DNA from: Verticillium longisporum
Taxonomy: Eukaryota > Ascomycota > Sordariomycetes > Glomerellales > Plectosphaerellaceae
Assembly: GCA_019188255.1 (NCBI GenBank)
Contig: JAETXT010000004.1
Coordinates: forward strand, 5,394,001 to 5,458,000
Length of the DNA: 64,000 nucleotides
Direction of reading: 5' to 3'
The notes beneath the pieces are model-generated. The model did not search any database. It was not told where the DNA came from and worked only from the letters and a program-made list of their open reading frames with translations. Made by a program: the position numbers and the translations under genes. Positions 22,821 to 36,300 of this stretch are shown here, piece by piece (the stretch's first letter is position 1; each line of letters begins with the position of its first letter).

Positions 22821-22925
22821 CATATACGACCATACCTGCTGGAAAACTCGGGATCCCGTCCGCTCTCCTATAGATAAGCTATAAGGTATAGTAAGATTAA
22901 AATACGGGTCGCGATGACGACCGTA
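22821..22925 (+). pseudogene. Degraded 5S rRNA copy at the island border
   Basis: The first ~65 nt match the 5S gene at 290 with few changes (ATACGACCATACCT, AACTCGGGATCCCGTCCG, ATAGATAAGC). The second half is strongly changed and only patchily alignable (GGGTCGCGATGACGACC against GGGTGGGTGACCACC). It lacks the T-run at the right place, so it is unlikely to be a working gene. TA-rich sequence begins immediately afterwards. Confidence 0.75.
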
Positions 22926-25900
22926 ATTTTTTTAGCCCCTATACGCTGCCCCCGAACTAGCTAGTAACTAAGCGATCCCGTTTACTAGCGCTGTTTTTAA
23001 TTTGCCTCCTTCGTCCTAAACTACTTAACCCCCCTATCCCGTCCCCCTATTTTCTAGTTTCCTAGATCCTATAACCTAATTCCCTCGTTCTTCCCTCTTA
23101 ATTTTAGGCAACCTAAGAAGGGCACTATATATATAGTAAACCCGCCCGCTCGCTGCTAGGGGAGATAGGGCGAGAGCGCCCCCCTCCCCCCCTTCCCTTT
23201 CCCTCTTTCCCTCCTTCTCTCCCTATCCTCCTACTCTTCTTCGATTTCTCTCTATAAAATCGAATAAAGTACTGAGACTTCCTTCCCTTAGCTTTCCTAG
23301 CTCTTATTTATTTAATTATATTAACGAACTTCGAGCTATTTCCTAAATCTTACGACCCTATAACGATATACCGCCGATTCCTATATTTATAGAACTATAG
23401 AGATTTACCGGAGGCCGTATTTAGCTCGACGATATCGTTATGAAGGGCTAAAAGGAAACGCTCTAATACTTAGAAGAATATACTTCTAGTCCTATCGGCG
23501 ACTCCTATAAAGTTATCGAAAAGACGGAAGCTTATCGGAAGTATACCTATCGTCTCTAGGATATATAGGATATCTATTCCCTTACCCCTTCCTTTTTAGG
23601 CCCTCGGGACCTAGAGCGACTATCTACTATATAGCTAGATTAATGCTTTACCTTATATTAAAGGTTTTATAAATATATCCTTAATAAACCTAATCCGGAT
23701 ATAATAGCTAATCTAGAAGCGATCGCCCTAGACCTATACTATAATCGAGCCTCTACGGAAGATAAGTTTAGGGCCTTCTTAAAATACTATATTAAAACGT
23801 TAATCCAGCTCCGCTTAGCGCTTAGGCCTAAGGAGTATAAATAGGTTCGGGACGTCGATTCCGCTATTATAGTTATAGAGCTTTAGAAAGCTTTAGTTTG
23901 CGAATTTTACTACGGCTTCTTATAGGAGAAGCGATGCTAGGAACCCGTAAGAACGTCATTCTATTTATTAAAATTCTATAATACTTCGTAAAGTACTAGG
24001 TCTATATAGAAAGTCTCGAAGGTTTAGCCGCCCTAGCGTCCCTAATCCCTTCTCTTAGGTCCCTAGTCCCTTATACCCTATCTAGGTCTTATATTAATAT
24101 ATACTAGGGGGCTTATAGTAGATTCGGGAAGACTTTATAGATAAACTAGGCCTTTCCTATAGCTAGTTATTCTATAAATAGGAAATAACTAGCAAAGATA
24201 TTCTTACTATCCTTACTATACTATAGTAGTAGCTAGACATCGTAAACTACTCTCCTATAGATCGCTTAATATTCTACTATATAGTCCTTCTCGCAAGTAT
24301 TAGTGCATTTCGGCCTAGTACTATCTCGTATATTGGATATTATTAGGTATAGCTAGCTATTATAGTAGACCCTATTAATAGATCGAGAAGGCTAATCGCT
24401 ATTATTACTATAATATATAATAAAACCGATAAGAATGCTCTTCGGAGGAGCTAGGACGATTAGTATATAACCCGCCCCCGTCTCCTCCCCTCTCTATCTA
24501 ATATCTAGCTTACCCCTATATTAGATAGGATTAAATTTTCTATTATATTTACGCTATATCCCCTTATCTACGTACTAAGCCTTCTCGTCGCTAAGGCTAT
24601 TAAGGACGATGCATTCGATATAGGCTTCAACTCTATTAACGATCTATTTACTAGGCCGACGCTTAGGGACTTAGTATATCTACCTATTTACTAGAAGAAG
24701 GATATATTAGATAAACCTATATTTAAGTTACTATATTACTAGTTATAGGAGATCTAGCAATCCTATACCTAGGCCTTTAGGTATAGCGAACCCTTGCGCC
24801 TATACGCTATATATATTAGTAGCGCTAGCCGGCTAGATAGTAAGAGGATGACTAGCTATAACGTTTAATAGCTATATAAAGGGGATTAATAGCTCTTTTC
24901 TAGGTATCCTTACCCCTGCTATTTATAACTTCGTTATCGATAATATATTAAAGGTATTCGAATAGAGCTATTTACTAAACTACTTCCGAGGTTAGCTTAT
25001 AAAGTTTACGTTTAGTATATTAGCTAGTAACTATAAGCCCCTATTCCGCTAACTTTATAATTCTTTACTAAAAGCCGATATAGATATTCTAATAAGTATC
25101 TCTACTAAGGAAAAGGCGGCCTTCGAGTAGCGATAGGACTTATATATTATAAGTACTAAGCTAGCGGGCGACGGTAAAGGCGAATCGCTAGGCTAGCGAG
25201 AGGAGCTATATAGTAGGGCCTCCTATATCCGTACCTCCTTAGCTAAGTAGTTAAAGCTATGGAAAAGGAAAGTATACTTCGACTAAGTAGATAAGTAATG
25301 GGCTCTCGGATTTAGCTATGCTCTATTCCCTATTAAGGCCTAAACTCTAGCCCTTTAAGGCGAGTCTTGCCCTTTCTAAGGTACTATTTATATAGGATCG
25401 GTCTTCTAGTACTTTTCAGCTACGAAAGACCTACTATTAGCTACCCTAAAGTTCTACTCGGACCTTCTCGTCGTATATCTTTAGCATTAGCTAGCTAAGG
25501 TTAGCTATTTAGCTTATATAATAGTTCGGAATATAGCTATATCGGACGCTGATCCATCTACGGGCTCTCTCCTATTTACTAAGCCGCTGCCTCGATCGAG
25601 AGCGTCGGCCTCTATAAGTTAGTACTTTCTAGGCTATAGGTCATTTTCCTATCGCCTAGGCCTTACCCGCTATATAAATATTTATATATATAATAGCTCC
25701 TTTATAAAGTCTTTCGAATATCTTAAATATCGAAGGCTTAGCTAGCCCGCTAGTACTATAGAAGGCATCTTATACTAGAGCGCCTATATTGACGTTTATT
25801 ACGATAAACGACATACGCTAAATTCACTATCTAGTATATAGTTAGCATCGGGCTCTCTAACCCTAGCGCCCCTAGTAGCGATAACGGCTAGCTATTTCCT

Positions 25901-26798
25901 CTACTACTGGAAATTCAAGTCTAAAAGCCTCTATATCTATTACTACGTTTACGAAATAGATCCCCGATTATAGAGGCCGTTTAAGTATCTAGAATATAAA
26001 AGACTAGAGTATATAACGACTATTAATAACTTTTCAGCCTAGTATAAGCACTCTAATATAGTATATAGGATTAGCGGGATATCCCTAGACGATAAGGCCC
26101 GCCTTAAGGCCTATAAGCGATTACGGGGGGGTATAGATACTAGCTCTCCCGCTAAAAGTAAAAGGATAAAGGGTCTAATAGGCCTAGAATTAAGCGGATA
26201 TATAATTAATAGCTAGTACCTCTACGGCTATAGCGATAGTAATAGTAATAGCGATAGCGATAGCGCTAGCATTAGAAGGGGCGAGGCTATATTAGAGGAA
26301 TATTATATAGAGAGTAAGAATAATCCTATTATTATTTAATCTTCTTATCTAGCTAGACTATAAATTAAAATAAAAGGCCTAGGTAATACTATATTAAAGT
26401 ATATCGTTATAAGAGTTAAGTAAAGCTATATTCGGAGCGTAAGTCTATCGTAGCGGGCGTCCTAGGACTAAACGTTAACCTACGATATCTATAATGCTAA
26501 GTATATTAGATTAGGTCTCCTATAATTAACGATTTCGCCCTTATATTTATTTTTAGCTTAATAGCATAGAGCCTCGACTTAAGTTAGCGTACGTAGGCTT
26601 TAAGCTCTTATACTTCTTTCCTTTAATATAGAAACATCTCCTACTAAAAAGCGGACGAGATATAGTATTAGTCCCCTCGAGATTCTAAGTTCTCGAATCT
26701 ATTAGTTAATAGGAGAAGCGTTACTTTAAACCGATCCTAATACGGATCGAAATAAGTTACGCCTCTTAACGGAGTCGGCTAGGCCTCCGTAGACTCTT
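22926..26798. other. RIP-mutated block with an unidentified plus-strand coding relic
   Basis: Very rich in TA, CTA and TAG, with almost no CA/TG, the RIP pattern. Between about 23,400 and 26,340 the + strand has long stretches that read as protein if TAG/TAA are taken as mutated Gln/Trp codons (for example RASTEDKFRAFLKYYIKTL near 23,750 and SDSNSNSDSDSASIRRGEA near 26,240). I do not recognise the family. No LTR or TIR was found at its ends. Confidence 0.6.
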
Positions 26799-27258
26799 TA
26801 TTACGACCTAGCAGCTTCCGAAGAGGAGAACGCTATTAGAGGGTCAGGGTTACTATTAGTAGAAGCTTAGGTTGTAACTCTAAGATAATATAGTATCGTA
26901 AGGCGTTGCGTACTCGTTATAATGAATATAAAGTAAGACTTAGATTAATTATTATCGTAAAAAAGAATATATCTATAAATATAGAATGCCCGTCCTTATA
27001 TACCCGTTTATCCTATCCTTATTATATTAGTTAATAAGCCTATATTAAATAGCTTACTATTAGTTCGTAATCCTCTCTATATTAGATCGGGGATTATAGT
27101 AATCCTAATAGGTTAATAATCTATATTCTTAGATTACCGTTCCTAGTAATCTAGTTACGTAACTACGTACTAGCTATTCTTATCTTATCGCTCCTTTTAG
27201 CTATATTATCTTTCCTAGCTATCCTTAGGTCTTTTAACCTAATCCTCTAATTATTATA
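26799..27258 (-). repeat. LTR-A, 3' LTR of gypsy element 1
   Basis: 460 bp, related along its full length to LTR-B (37,389-37,845) and LTR-C (43,365-43,824). Ends are TA...TA, consistent with RIP-changed TG...CA. On the - strand it is preceded by a purine tract AGAGGAGGGGCA, which orients it as a 3' LTR. Confidence 0.85.
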
Positions 27259-27369
27259 TAATGCCCCTCCTCTAGGCCGATATCCTAGTAGCTATAAATA
27301 GTAAGCTACCCCTTATTTATTATAAAGTCGTTTCTTTATTTTTACGTTAACCGTAATAATATATCTAGT

Positions 27370-27996
27370 CGTATTATAAAACCGCTTTCGAAGAAAGCCG
27401 CCGAATACGCCCGTTTTTCGTCCTCGATCGAGTTAAAAGGGTCGGACGCCGATATACCTTATACTTAGTATTTCCGAAAGGGTCTAAAATATCGAATATC
27501 GGAGAAGTCTACGTAATATAGTAAGTATATAAAGCAGGGTCGTTAATATAATAGTATCCTAGTCTCGTTATCCTATAAGTTTTTATTTTTTATATTTATA
27601 TCTTTTATCTTAGCTAACTCCTATATACTTTTAGTTAAGCGCTTTACTAAGATTAAAAGGAAATTAGAAGATAATAAAGAGGCTATAGAAGAGGCTCTTA
27701 TAAAGCTATAAGAAGACCTTATATACGTAGTAAACCGTCTACGATGCATTCGTTAAATTAAGAAGAAGGTAAAGGAGCGTAGTAATAAAGCGTTTCGTCG
27801 TAGTATTTAAGAATTAAATAAAGAGGACGGCCTACTCCCCGTCCTCGAGTCCTATAAGCATTAAGTAGAGAGTGACCTAGCGTTTATAAGCGTAGCTTCC
27901 GAAGTCGATTAGCTTTCCCTAGGCCTAGGAGAGTTACTAGAGGAGTCTAATATTAATAATACTACTATAGTAGCTATAGGTAGTTTAGGTTCTTAA
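27370..27996 (+). pseudogene. RIP-killed antisense accessory gene of gypsy element 1
   Basis: Opposite strand to the gypsy genes, between chromodomain and 3' LTR. The first half encodes a spaced motif of the form x2-x-6-x-8-x-2-x-6 in which every expected Cys position is now Tyr or the neighbouring Trp/Gln a stop (YFRKGLKYRISEKST then YSKYIKQGR). This matches a CX2CX6CX8CX2CX6C cluster. A probable intron follows (about 27,565-27,632, rich in TTTTT and ending TTTTAG). The second half is a coiled coil (RFTKIKRKLEDNKEAIEEAL, then IKKKVKERSNKAFRRSI) and an acidic tail ending at TAA 27,994-27,996. Layout parallels the antisense gene at 17,833-18,690. Confidence 0.65.
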
Positions 27997-30900
27997 CTAG
28001 TTCCTATATATTTTCCTTATATCTATAGTTTTTCTATTTAATAAAGTATTTATCCTATTTATTAGTTTTTCTATAATCGATAATTCTTTTAATTTTATAT
28101 TCATTTATACCTTCTACTTCTATACTAATAGCGAATAATGCATTTAGTAGTACTAGTTCTAGAAATACTATATAAAAAATAGGGTAAATCTTTATATTCT
28201 CTAGTAATAAGAGGTAGTAATTAGTATCCGAGAGTTTCTTAAGAATTTTAAAAGGTCCTAGTTTCTTAAAATCTAATTTATCGTTTAATCGTTTAGTTTT
28301 AATATTTTAGTAGATAAAGTAGACGCTACGTCCCTCTTATAAAGATAGTCCTTTTATCCTTATTTTATTAGCGTATATAGTTATTCTAGTTCGTATAAGC
28401 TCGAGGTCGAGCTTAATCTAGTCCTAAATCTTATAGATATTAGCTATAATATTAATTGCCTTTAGCGTATCTAGTACTTCGTAGCGCTCTATATAAGCTA
28501 TTAGGTTATATCTATAATTAATATAGAAGGGTAACTCCTTTATTAATTCGCTTAGTAAGTTATTATATATAAACTATATAATAGGTAATAGTATAATCTA
28601 ATTATCCTATTAATAGTTAATATAATATTAGAGGTATTATTCTAATATTTAGTTCGTTCTTTCTATCTATTTATCTATCTACGGGTAAAATACTATAGAT
28701 AGCTTATATTTAGCTCTAAATTAAGCTATAAGCGATTTCTAGAAGTTATTAATAAAGAGTTTATCTTTATCCGATATTAATTCTTTTAATAATCCGTATT
28801 ATCCTATAATATTTTAGAGGAATATATAGGCGAGGTCTTCTATTATATTTATAGCTTTATATAGGAGGAAGTATAAGTACTTCGTAAATCGGTCTACGAT
28901 TACTAGGATATTATCGTAAGAGGTCCTAATTAAGGGTTCCTTTAATAGGGGTAGGCTAGTAATAAAGTCTAATAAGACTAATTCCTAGGCTATTACTAGT
29001 ACTAATAAAGCCTTAAGTTCTCTATAAGGCCTATACCTTTCTACTTTACTCTTTTTATAGAGGTCGTAGTTACGAATAACTATTATAACGTCCTATCTAA
29101 TTCCTTTAAAGTCGTAATATTTCCTAAATTAAGCGAATATCTTCGCTACTCCTTAGTATTTATAGGCTTTAGCTTCGTAGACTTATCGAATTAGTTCTAA
29201 TACTTCTATAGGTAATCTAATAGGTATTATACGAGTAGTAACTACTAGTATATAATAATAGGGAATAAGATTCCCTTCTTTATCTTTTACTAGGATAGTA
29301 TTAATATTAGGGGGCGTATTCTATTTATAATCTAAGTATCTATTTAGAATATCTACCCTATTATTCTTAGATCCTTTATAGTAGATAATAGTAAAGTTAA
29401 ATTCCGAGAGGAATTCTATTTATCTAATCTAGTATTTATTAAGGTCTTTATTTATTATAAAGTATATAAGATTCTTATAATTAATATAGACCTTAACTTC
29501 GTATTATACTCTAGAGAGATATATTCTCTATTCTTTAAATACTTTAATAATTATTATAAGTTCTTTATTATAAATTTAGTAATTAAGCTCTAGTCTATAT
29601 AGTTTCTTCGAGAAGAAAGCTACTAGGTATAAGCGTCCTTAATCGTCCTTCTATCCTAATTATCCTCTAATAGCGAAGTTAGAAGTATCTATTTCGACTT
29701 CTATAGGTTTTTCGGGGTTTATTATTTAGAGAACTAGCTCGCTAAAGACGGTATCGATAATCTAACGAAATACTTTTTCTTAGGGTTTATTCTATATAAA
29801 TTCTATTTCCTTAATTATAAAGTTTATTAAAGGGTTAATAGTTTTATTATATCTTTTTAGGAATTATTAATAGAAGTTAATAAAATTAAGGAATACTTTA
29901 ATATCCTTAATATTCTTTAATATAAGCTATTCCTTAATAGCTATTATTTTAGATTTTTCTATCCTAATTTCTCCTAGGGTAATCGTATATTTAAGGAAAT
30001 CTACTTCTTATATATAGAATTTAGCCTTTTTAGGTTCTATTAATAGCTTATATTAATATAATTATATAAGGACCTAATAGATATATCCTTTATATTCTTC
30101 TATCGTCTTTAAGAAGATTAGAATATTATCGAGGTATACTATTACGAAGACGTCTAGGAATTCTCGTAGTATATTATTAATTATATTTTAGAAGGTTACG
30201 GGGGCGTTAGTTAATCTAAATAATATAATTAAGTATTCGTAGTATCCTTATCGTATTTAGAATATTATTTTCTATTCTTCTCTATCCTTAATATAGATAA
30301 AATTATATATTCTTTTAAGATCGAGCGCTATAAATTAATTAGCTCCTATTAATATATTCCTAAGTTCCGATATTAGAGGTAATAGGTAATAGTTCTTAAT
30401 AGTAATATCGTTTAACTATCTATAATCGATATATAGTCTTTCCTTACTATTTTTCTTTAATATAAAGAGGATTAAGTATCCTATTAAGGATATCGATAAT
30501 CGGATATATCCTTTTCTAAAGTTCTCTTTAAAATATTTATTAAGAATATCTATCTATTAAGGGTTTAATCTATAGATCTTATTAAATTAGGGGCTCTCCC
30601 CTTCCTTAATTAGGATTTCGTAGTCGTAGTATATATACTTAGGTAATACTATATCGACTTCTTCCTTAAAGATTTTTTCGTACTTCTAGTATTCCTTAAG
30701 TACGTTCTATAATCTTTCTTATTATTCTATTATAAGCTTTTCCGGGGTTATCTCCTCTAAGTTATCCCTATTCGTAAAGGCTAATTAGAGGTCGCTTAAG
30801 AAACTACTTATAAGTCTTTCCTTAGGGGCTAATATACTCTACTAGACGTAGCTAGCTATTTAATTAATCTAAGGGTTCTATTATCTAAGCTATAAAATAC

Positions 30901-32356
30901 TTAGGATAATTTATTTTCCTCTTATATTAATAATATTAAAGGTTATATAACCTTAATAGCGAGAGATAAATACTTAGAAGGGCGTAGTCTCTATATTTAC
31001 GATCCCTCCTCTATATAAGATTACTTATCCTTCTATTATACTAAGTTAATAGGGTTCCTCCTTATATTTCTATATAATCTTATTTTTATTAATATATTCA
31101 GGGCTTATATAGTTACTCTAAATATTACTATTTAGTAGTATACTTATTTATTATCCTCCTACGTTTATTCTTATATAGAGGTAGTTTATATTATAGGTCT
31201 ATTTAGCTAAGTAGATTACTCTTACTTCCTTCATTAATCGTTATCCCTATTCGATTAACGCTTACCTTTTCCTAAAGGGGGTAGTATAATAGGCGGCTAT
31301 ATTATAGATAATCCATCTAAGTTTTCGTCCCTATCGTCGCTTTTATAGTAAATACGGAAGAATAGCTTCTTAATATCCTTTATACGATAGAGTCTCTAAT
31401 CTTTAGCTTTAATAATATAATACTCTATATATATATTATTATCGTAATTTTCCTATCTAGTATTATCTTAATAGTATTTATTATAATAAGTAAAGTCTAG
31501 TCGGAACGTAAGCTAGCTTTAATTATATTCGTCTATATATAGGATCTATTTACGATTCTCTTATTCGAATTCTATTATTATTCGTAGCTCGATCTAGTAA
31601 TTATATAAGAGAAATTAATATACGGCCTTCTCCTTAAAGTAGTATTTATAGTCGTTATAGACATATTCGGGCTAGAATAATTAATAGTATTATTTATAGG
31701 CGTAGTAGAGTACTAGGTAGTCTCCTATTATAAGTTATACGTTTTCTTTAATGCTTTCTCGCTTTCGGGCGCTAGCCTTCTATAGCTTAGTCCTATAATA
31801 GATAAGTTCGTTCTAGGGTATTAAGGGGTCGTAATCCTCGCTAGCGCTATTAACCTTATATACTTATATAGGTATATAAAGCTAGATCTATCTAAGCGGA
31901 GATTCTTCCTCATTAATATAAATATATTTATCCTATTCTATATCGTTTATTAGTCCTATATAGGGAGCTAATTATAGTTCTAGGTAAGCGTATTTATAAG
32001 CTCTTTCTTTATCTATATCGATTTCCTAGGTCTTAGGTATTACCTATTAAGCCTATTTCTAGATACGTTTATCTTTCTTCGTAGTTATTATTATAGCTAG
32101 GGTTTATTACTCTATAGGCGCTCTAGGGAACTATCTATTCTACTCCTTACTATCTTTATATATAAGATAGCTATCTTAATAATAGAAGGTCTAGTTAGTA
32201 TTAGTATAGTCCTAGTACTAGGTATAGTTAAGCTATTACTTATTAACTAGCTTCTAAGGCTTCTTAGGCTAATAGTATTCTTAGGCTATATACCTATTCT
32301 TTCTATAATTATAGTATTTAGTATCCTTAAGGTCTTTAGGTTTATTATAGTAGGTA

Positions 32357-34216
32357 ACGTAATCCACAAGCGAGTGGTTCACCCAAGCGAGTGGTTCACT
32401 TCGCCCGGGCCCACGACCTACACCTGAATTCTACAGATTCCACCTCCGCCCGCGATGGAGACTCTTTCAAAAGAAGGTCAATTATTCCTTGCTATCCAAG
32501 CTATGGACAATGACCCGAACCTAAGCGCCCGGAGTGCTGCGAGGATCTACACCGTCCCCTTAACGACGCTCCTCCGACGCCAGAAGGGCAAACCCTCCCG
32601 ACGCGAAAGCCCGCCCAATTCTGCCAAATTAACAGTACTAGAAGAGAAAACTATTGTCGAATATATCCTTGACCTAGATGCGCGATCTTACCCTCCCCGG
32701 TTGGGTGAGGTCGGAGATATGGCGAATCGCCTGCTTGCCGACCGTGACGCGCCACGCGTCGGGAAGAACTGGGCCGCAAACTTCGTCAAACGGCAACCAG
32801 AGCTCCGGACGCGTTTCTTTCGCAAGTACGACTACAAGAGGGCCCAATGCGAAGATCCGGACGCGATAAACGCGTGGTTCCGCCTCGTGCATAACATGAT
32901 CGCCAAGTACGGCATCCAAGAGGCTGACATGTACAACTTTGACGAGACCGGCTTCCAGATGGGCGTTATCGCCAACGGAATGGTCGTGACCAGTTCGGAA
33001 AGACGGTCCAATGTGAAGATGAGGCAGCCAGGCAACCGGGAATGGGTTACGGTGATCCAGGGCGTTGGCGCGTTGGGTTTCTCCGTCCCGCCGTTCATCG
33101 TGGTTTCGGGCAAGTACCACCTCTCGAGCTGGTACCAGGACGACGCGATTTCTCGCGACTGGAGAATCGCAACATCTCCAAACGGCTGGACGACGAATGA
33201 TATTGGTCTGGAATGGATTCGGCATTTTGACAGGCATACAAAGTCCCGTACTTCGGGCGGTTATCGCCTACTGATCCTGGATGGCCACGAAAGTCACCAC
33301 TCGGTCGACTTCGAACTCTACTGCAAGGAGAACAACATCATCACACTCTGTATGCCTCCTCATTCGTCACATCTACTCCAGCCTCTCGATGTTGGGTGTT
33401 TTGGCCCACTAAAGAAAGCATACGGTCGGCAAATCGAGGATAGGATGAGGGCGGGTACAACGCACATCAGCAAAGAGGACTTCTTCCCGGCGTTTTCGGC
33501 TGCATTTCAGCAAGCAATGACAGAAAAAACATCCAGGGAGGCTTTCGAGGAGCGGGGCTTGTCCCCCATAACCCGGAAACAGTCCTGTCAAAGCTGGATG
33601 TGAGGTTGAGGACGACGACGCCTCCGGGGACGTCCCACGGGGAGCGTGATTCTTGGGTCTCTAAGACGCCCACTAACCTGCTCGAGGCAGGTTCCCAGAC
33701 TGACTTCATCAAAGGGCGAATCTCACGCCACCAGGGAAGCTCCCCAACGTCAATTTTAGATGCTGTTGACTATCTTGCGAAGGGGACGCGGGGTGTTATG
33801 CACCAGATCGCTCTTTTGAAGTCAGAGGTTATGATCCTTCGAGAGGAAAATGCTACACTAAGCCGACGCCGGAGGGCCAAAAAGCTACGTCTCCGGGAAG
33901 GAGGAAGCATGGCTGTAGGCGAGGGACAGGACAAGATTGCTCAGAAGGAAGTAGATATCCAGATAAAAGAGGAAACGCTGCAGAACCCGGGTCCCGCGTC
34001 GTGGTCCCAGCCGAAGAAACGATGCTGTAGCGTATGCGGGAAGACCGGCCACAACGCGAGAACTTGTCAGGTAGCTATCTCATCGTCTGCAAAAGACGAG
34101 GAGGAGTGATTTTAATTGATTTACGGCGTTTGGGTTGAGGTTTTCCTCGGAATGTTTGTCGGGTCGGGGTGAAGTGAACCACTCGCATGGGTGAACCACT
34201 CGCTTGTGGATTACGT
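32357..34216 (+). mobile_element. Pogo/Fot-type DNA transposon, family A copy 1
   Basis: 1,860 bp, TA target duplication (32,355-32,356 and 34,217-34,218), inverted ends ACGTAATCCACAAGCGAG... of at least 45 bp. Each end holds two tandem 17-bp units beginning AAGCGAGTGGTTCAC (32,368 and 32,385). Not RIP-mutated although it sits in RIP-mutated gag sequence of gypsy 1. Differs from copy 2 (44,699) in length by one base, an A6 instead of A7 near 33,523. Confidence 0.95.
32455..34109 (+). pseudogene. Pogo family A transposase, frameshifted
   Basis: Same protein as the intact 551-aa copy at 44,806-46,461, but a one-base deletion in the A-run after ATGACAGA (about 33,522-33,529) shifts the frame after residue ~358. 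The first segment, 32,455-33,603, keeps the N-terminal HTH and all three catalytic Asp. The second, 33,600-34,109, keeps the coiled coil and the CCHC knuckle. Without the C-terminus the product may still bind ends; activity is uncertain. The lost base is in a homopolymer and could be an assembly error. Confidence 0.9.
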
Positions 34217-34950
34217 TACCGATAATATTACTTATATTACTAGGAATGCTAAATATCCTAGCGAATCGCTCCGGAATTTTATTATAGGGTTAAATTATAA
34301 TATATACTTAGCTTGCTTTTATAGCTATAGCTAATAGTATAATATATACGACTCTTATATTAATCTAAAGAGAAGAATAGAACTTATATACTAGGTCGGG
34401 AGTAGCTATACGTTCATATACTCTTACTACCTTAGCTCGAGTCTAATTCTACCTTAGCTCCTTATCGTATTCTATAGCTTCTTAGTATCTTCGACTCCCT
34501 TAATAAGATGGAAAGTATATAGTATCTTCGCGATCTTATATATTATACTCCTTCTTTTCACTTTTAGTATAATAATTGCGTATCTAAGGATAGAAATAGG
34601 TCGCATTTTTACTACTAGCTATACTATATTCTAGGTCTTAATACCTATCTACTATTAGGTAGTAGTAATTTAGCTAGGAAAAGCTTATAAGCTAATCTTA
34701 TATTACTTAGGCGATTCTATTATTATAATACTATCCCTCTATCGCCCGCTCTCGGTTTTCCCTAGAGGTTACTTTTACGTTTATATTAGTAAATTCTATA
34801 AGATCCCGATAATCGTATACTCCTAGGACCTTAATAGCACCTACTACCTAGTCCCTATAGTATTGCTAGAGTATAATAAGTTTAATAATAATAATACTCC
34901 TTTACTTATAATATTTAATAATAATAATACGATGAAGCTATAGATTAGAG

Positions 34951-36300
34951 GCAATTACTATAGAGACTCTTACTCGATATGAATATAAAATCTTATTTTT
35001 CTTACTTATACTAAAACTATTATATCTATTTTTAAGGAGAAATATAATTATCTATAGCTTAATGGGCTATACGGATAAGATTTATAACTCGAACGATATT
35101 AGATTAATACCTTAATAGTACGTAGCGCGAATATCTACGGTATCCTATTATTCGTACTATATTTAGGCTAGAGAAAGTTTTATAATTATATATAATAGGA
35201 ATTAATTATCTACGAGATGAAATTAAATAACGAATACGTTTTAAATAGGAAGAGGCTTTAGAAGGACTATATAGTATATATTAATATCTACTAGGCCTTA
35301 AATAAGTAAGACTAACATATATTAATAAAAGTAGAATTCGTAAAGCTAATAGCTCTAGGTCTAAAAGGAGTAAATCATTTTACTTATAAAAAGGTTTAAT
35401 TATTAATATAAATAGAAACTATTTAACGTTATACTTCTCTATCCTAAGCTATTAGATAAGAAAAAGAATGAGGATAAAAAAGATACCTTTAAAGTACTAG
35501 CGGAGTATACGAAATATTAGTAGCGAGTATATATATCGAAAGATTATTAAGTATATACTCTTTGAAAATTCCTAGTATAGAATGTATACGATCCTAGTAA
35601 CTTAGCTATTATAGGTAAGTATTATATACTTTTTACTATTTCTAATTATCTATTTCTAATACTATTAAAGTTTATAGAAGTACTCTAGCTATAGATATTT
35701 AGTATTTTATAAAGGAATAAGGACTCTATTCCTTATTCTTCGAAGTAGAGCGCCTATAGTATTAAGAATAGGGCTTTAATAGAATTAAAAGCTTATAAAG
35801 AGCTTTATTACTATCTAAGAGCTTAACCTATAAACTTTAATATAAGGAGCTAGGAAGGGCCGAGGTAATTAAACGTATTACTAGAGTATAGGGGAAAGAG
35901 ATCCGAGTACTTAGCTATATAAATATAGTTTAAGGCCTTGAAAATAGAATAATAGGAATATTCTTTTAATTTTCTAGAAGCTTAACCTATTAATTCCATT
36001 TTAAGTATCTCTTTAGGAATCCCTATATCTCTACCTAGGATTATAAATTAAGGCTAGCACCCTTCCTATAAGCTTTATCTCTATATAACGAAAGATATTA
36101 ATATAGCTTAGTATAATTTAATCTTAAAGGACGACCTCTATAAAGGGTATATTATATATAGGATTAATTTAAGGGACTTTATTAAGTAAGGTCTTATAGA
36201 AAGGATAGAAGAGTATAATAGATCCGAAGTCTTTTAGGGAAAATAGAAGAAAGAGGCTTAGGAGCTATTTTATAAACCTTATTATAAAGTCGACCCTAGT
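34951..36300. other. RIP-mutated DNA, content not identified
   Basis: TA-rich sequence to the right of the gypsy 1 gag relic. Short stretches look coding in both directions but no family motif is recognisable. Confidence 0.4.

Larger units (their letters stand above)
26799..34950 (-). mobile_element. RIP-degraded Ty3/gypsy element 1 (right end uncertain)
   Basis: Minus-strand element. From right to left: gag end with a zinc knuckle whose Cys are now Tyr (about 32,265-32,330), RT at about 30,000-30,560 (KERLYIDYR, PLISELR, FIALDLK, TNAPVTF, YLDNILIF in place of YLDDILIF), integrase at about 28,480-29,200 (LDFITSLPL, VIVDRFTKY, LISDKDKLF, IERTN), chromodomain at about 28,000-28,110, an antisense accessory relic (27,370-27,996), and the 3' LTR (26,799-27,258). 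Stops are nearly all TAG/TAA at expected Gln/Trp sites. Interrupted in gag by pogo copy 1; across that insertion the frame rejoins when the element and one TA are removed. No 5' LTR was identified and the right boundary is a guess. Confidence 0.82.

Noticed and set aside
33200..33720. Short ORFs on the opposite strand of the pogo transposase copies
   Set aside because: Repeat identically in each copy as shadows of the transposase frame, with no motif.
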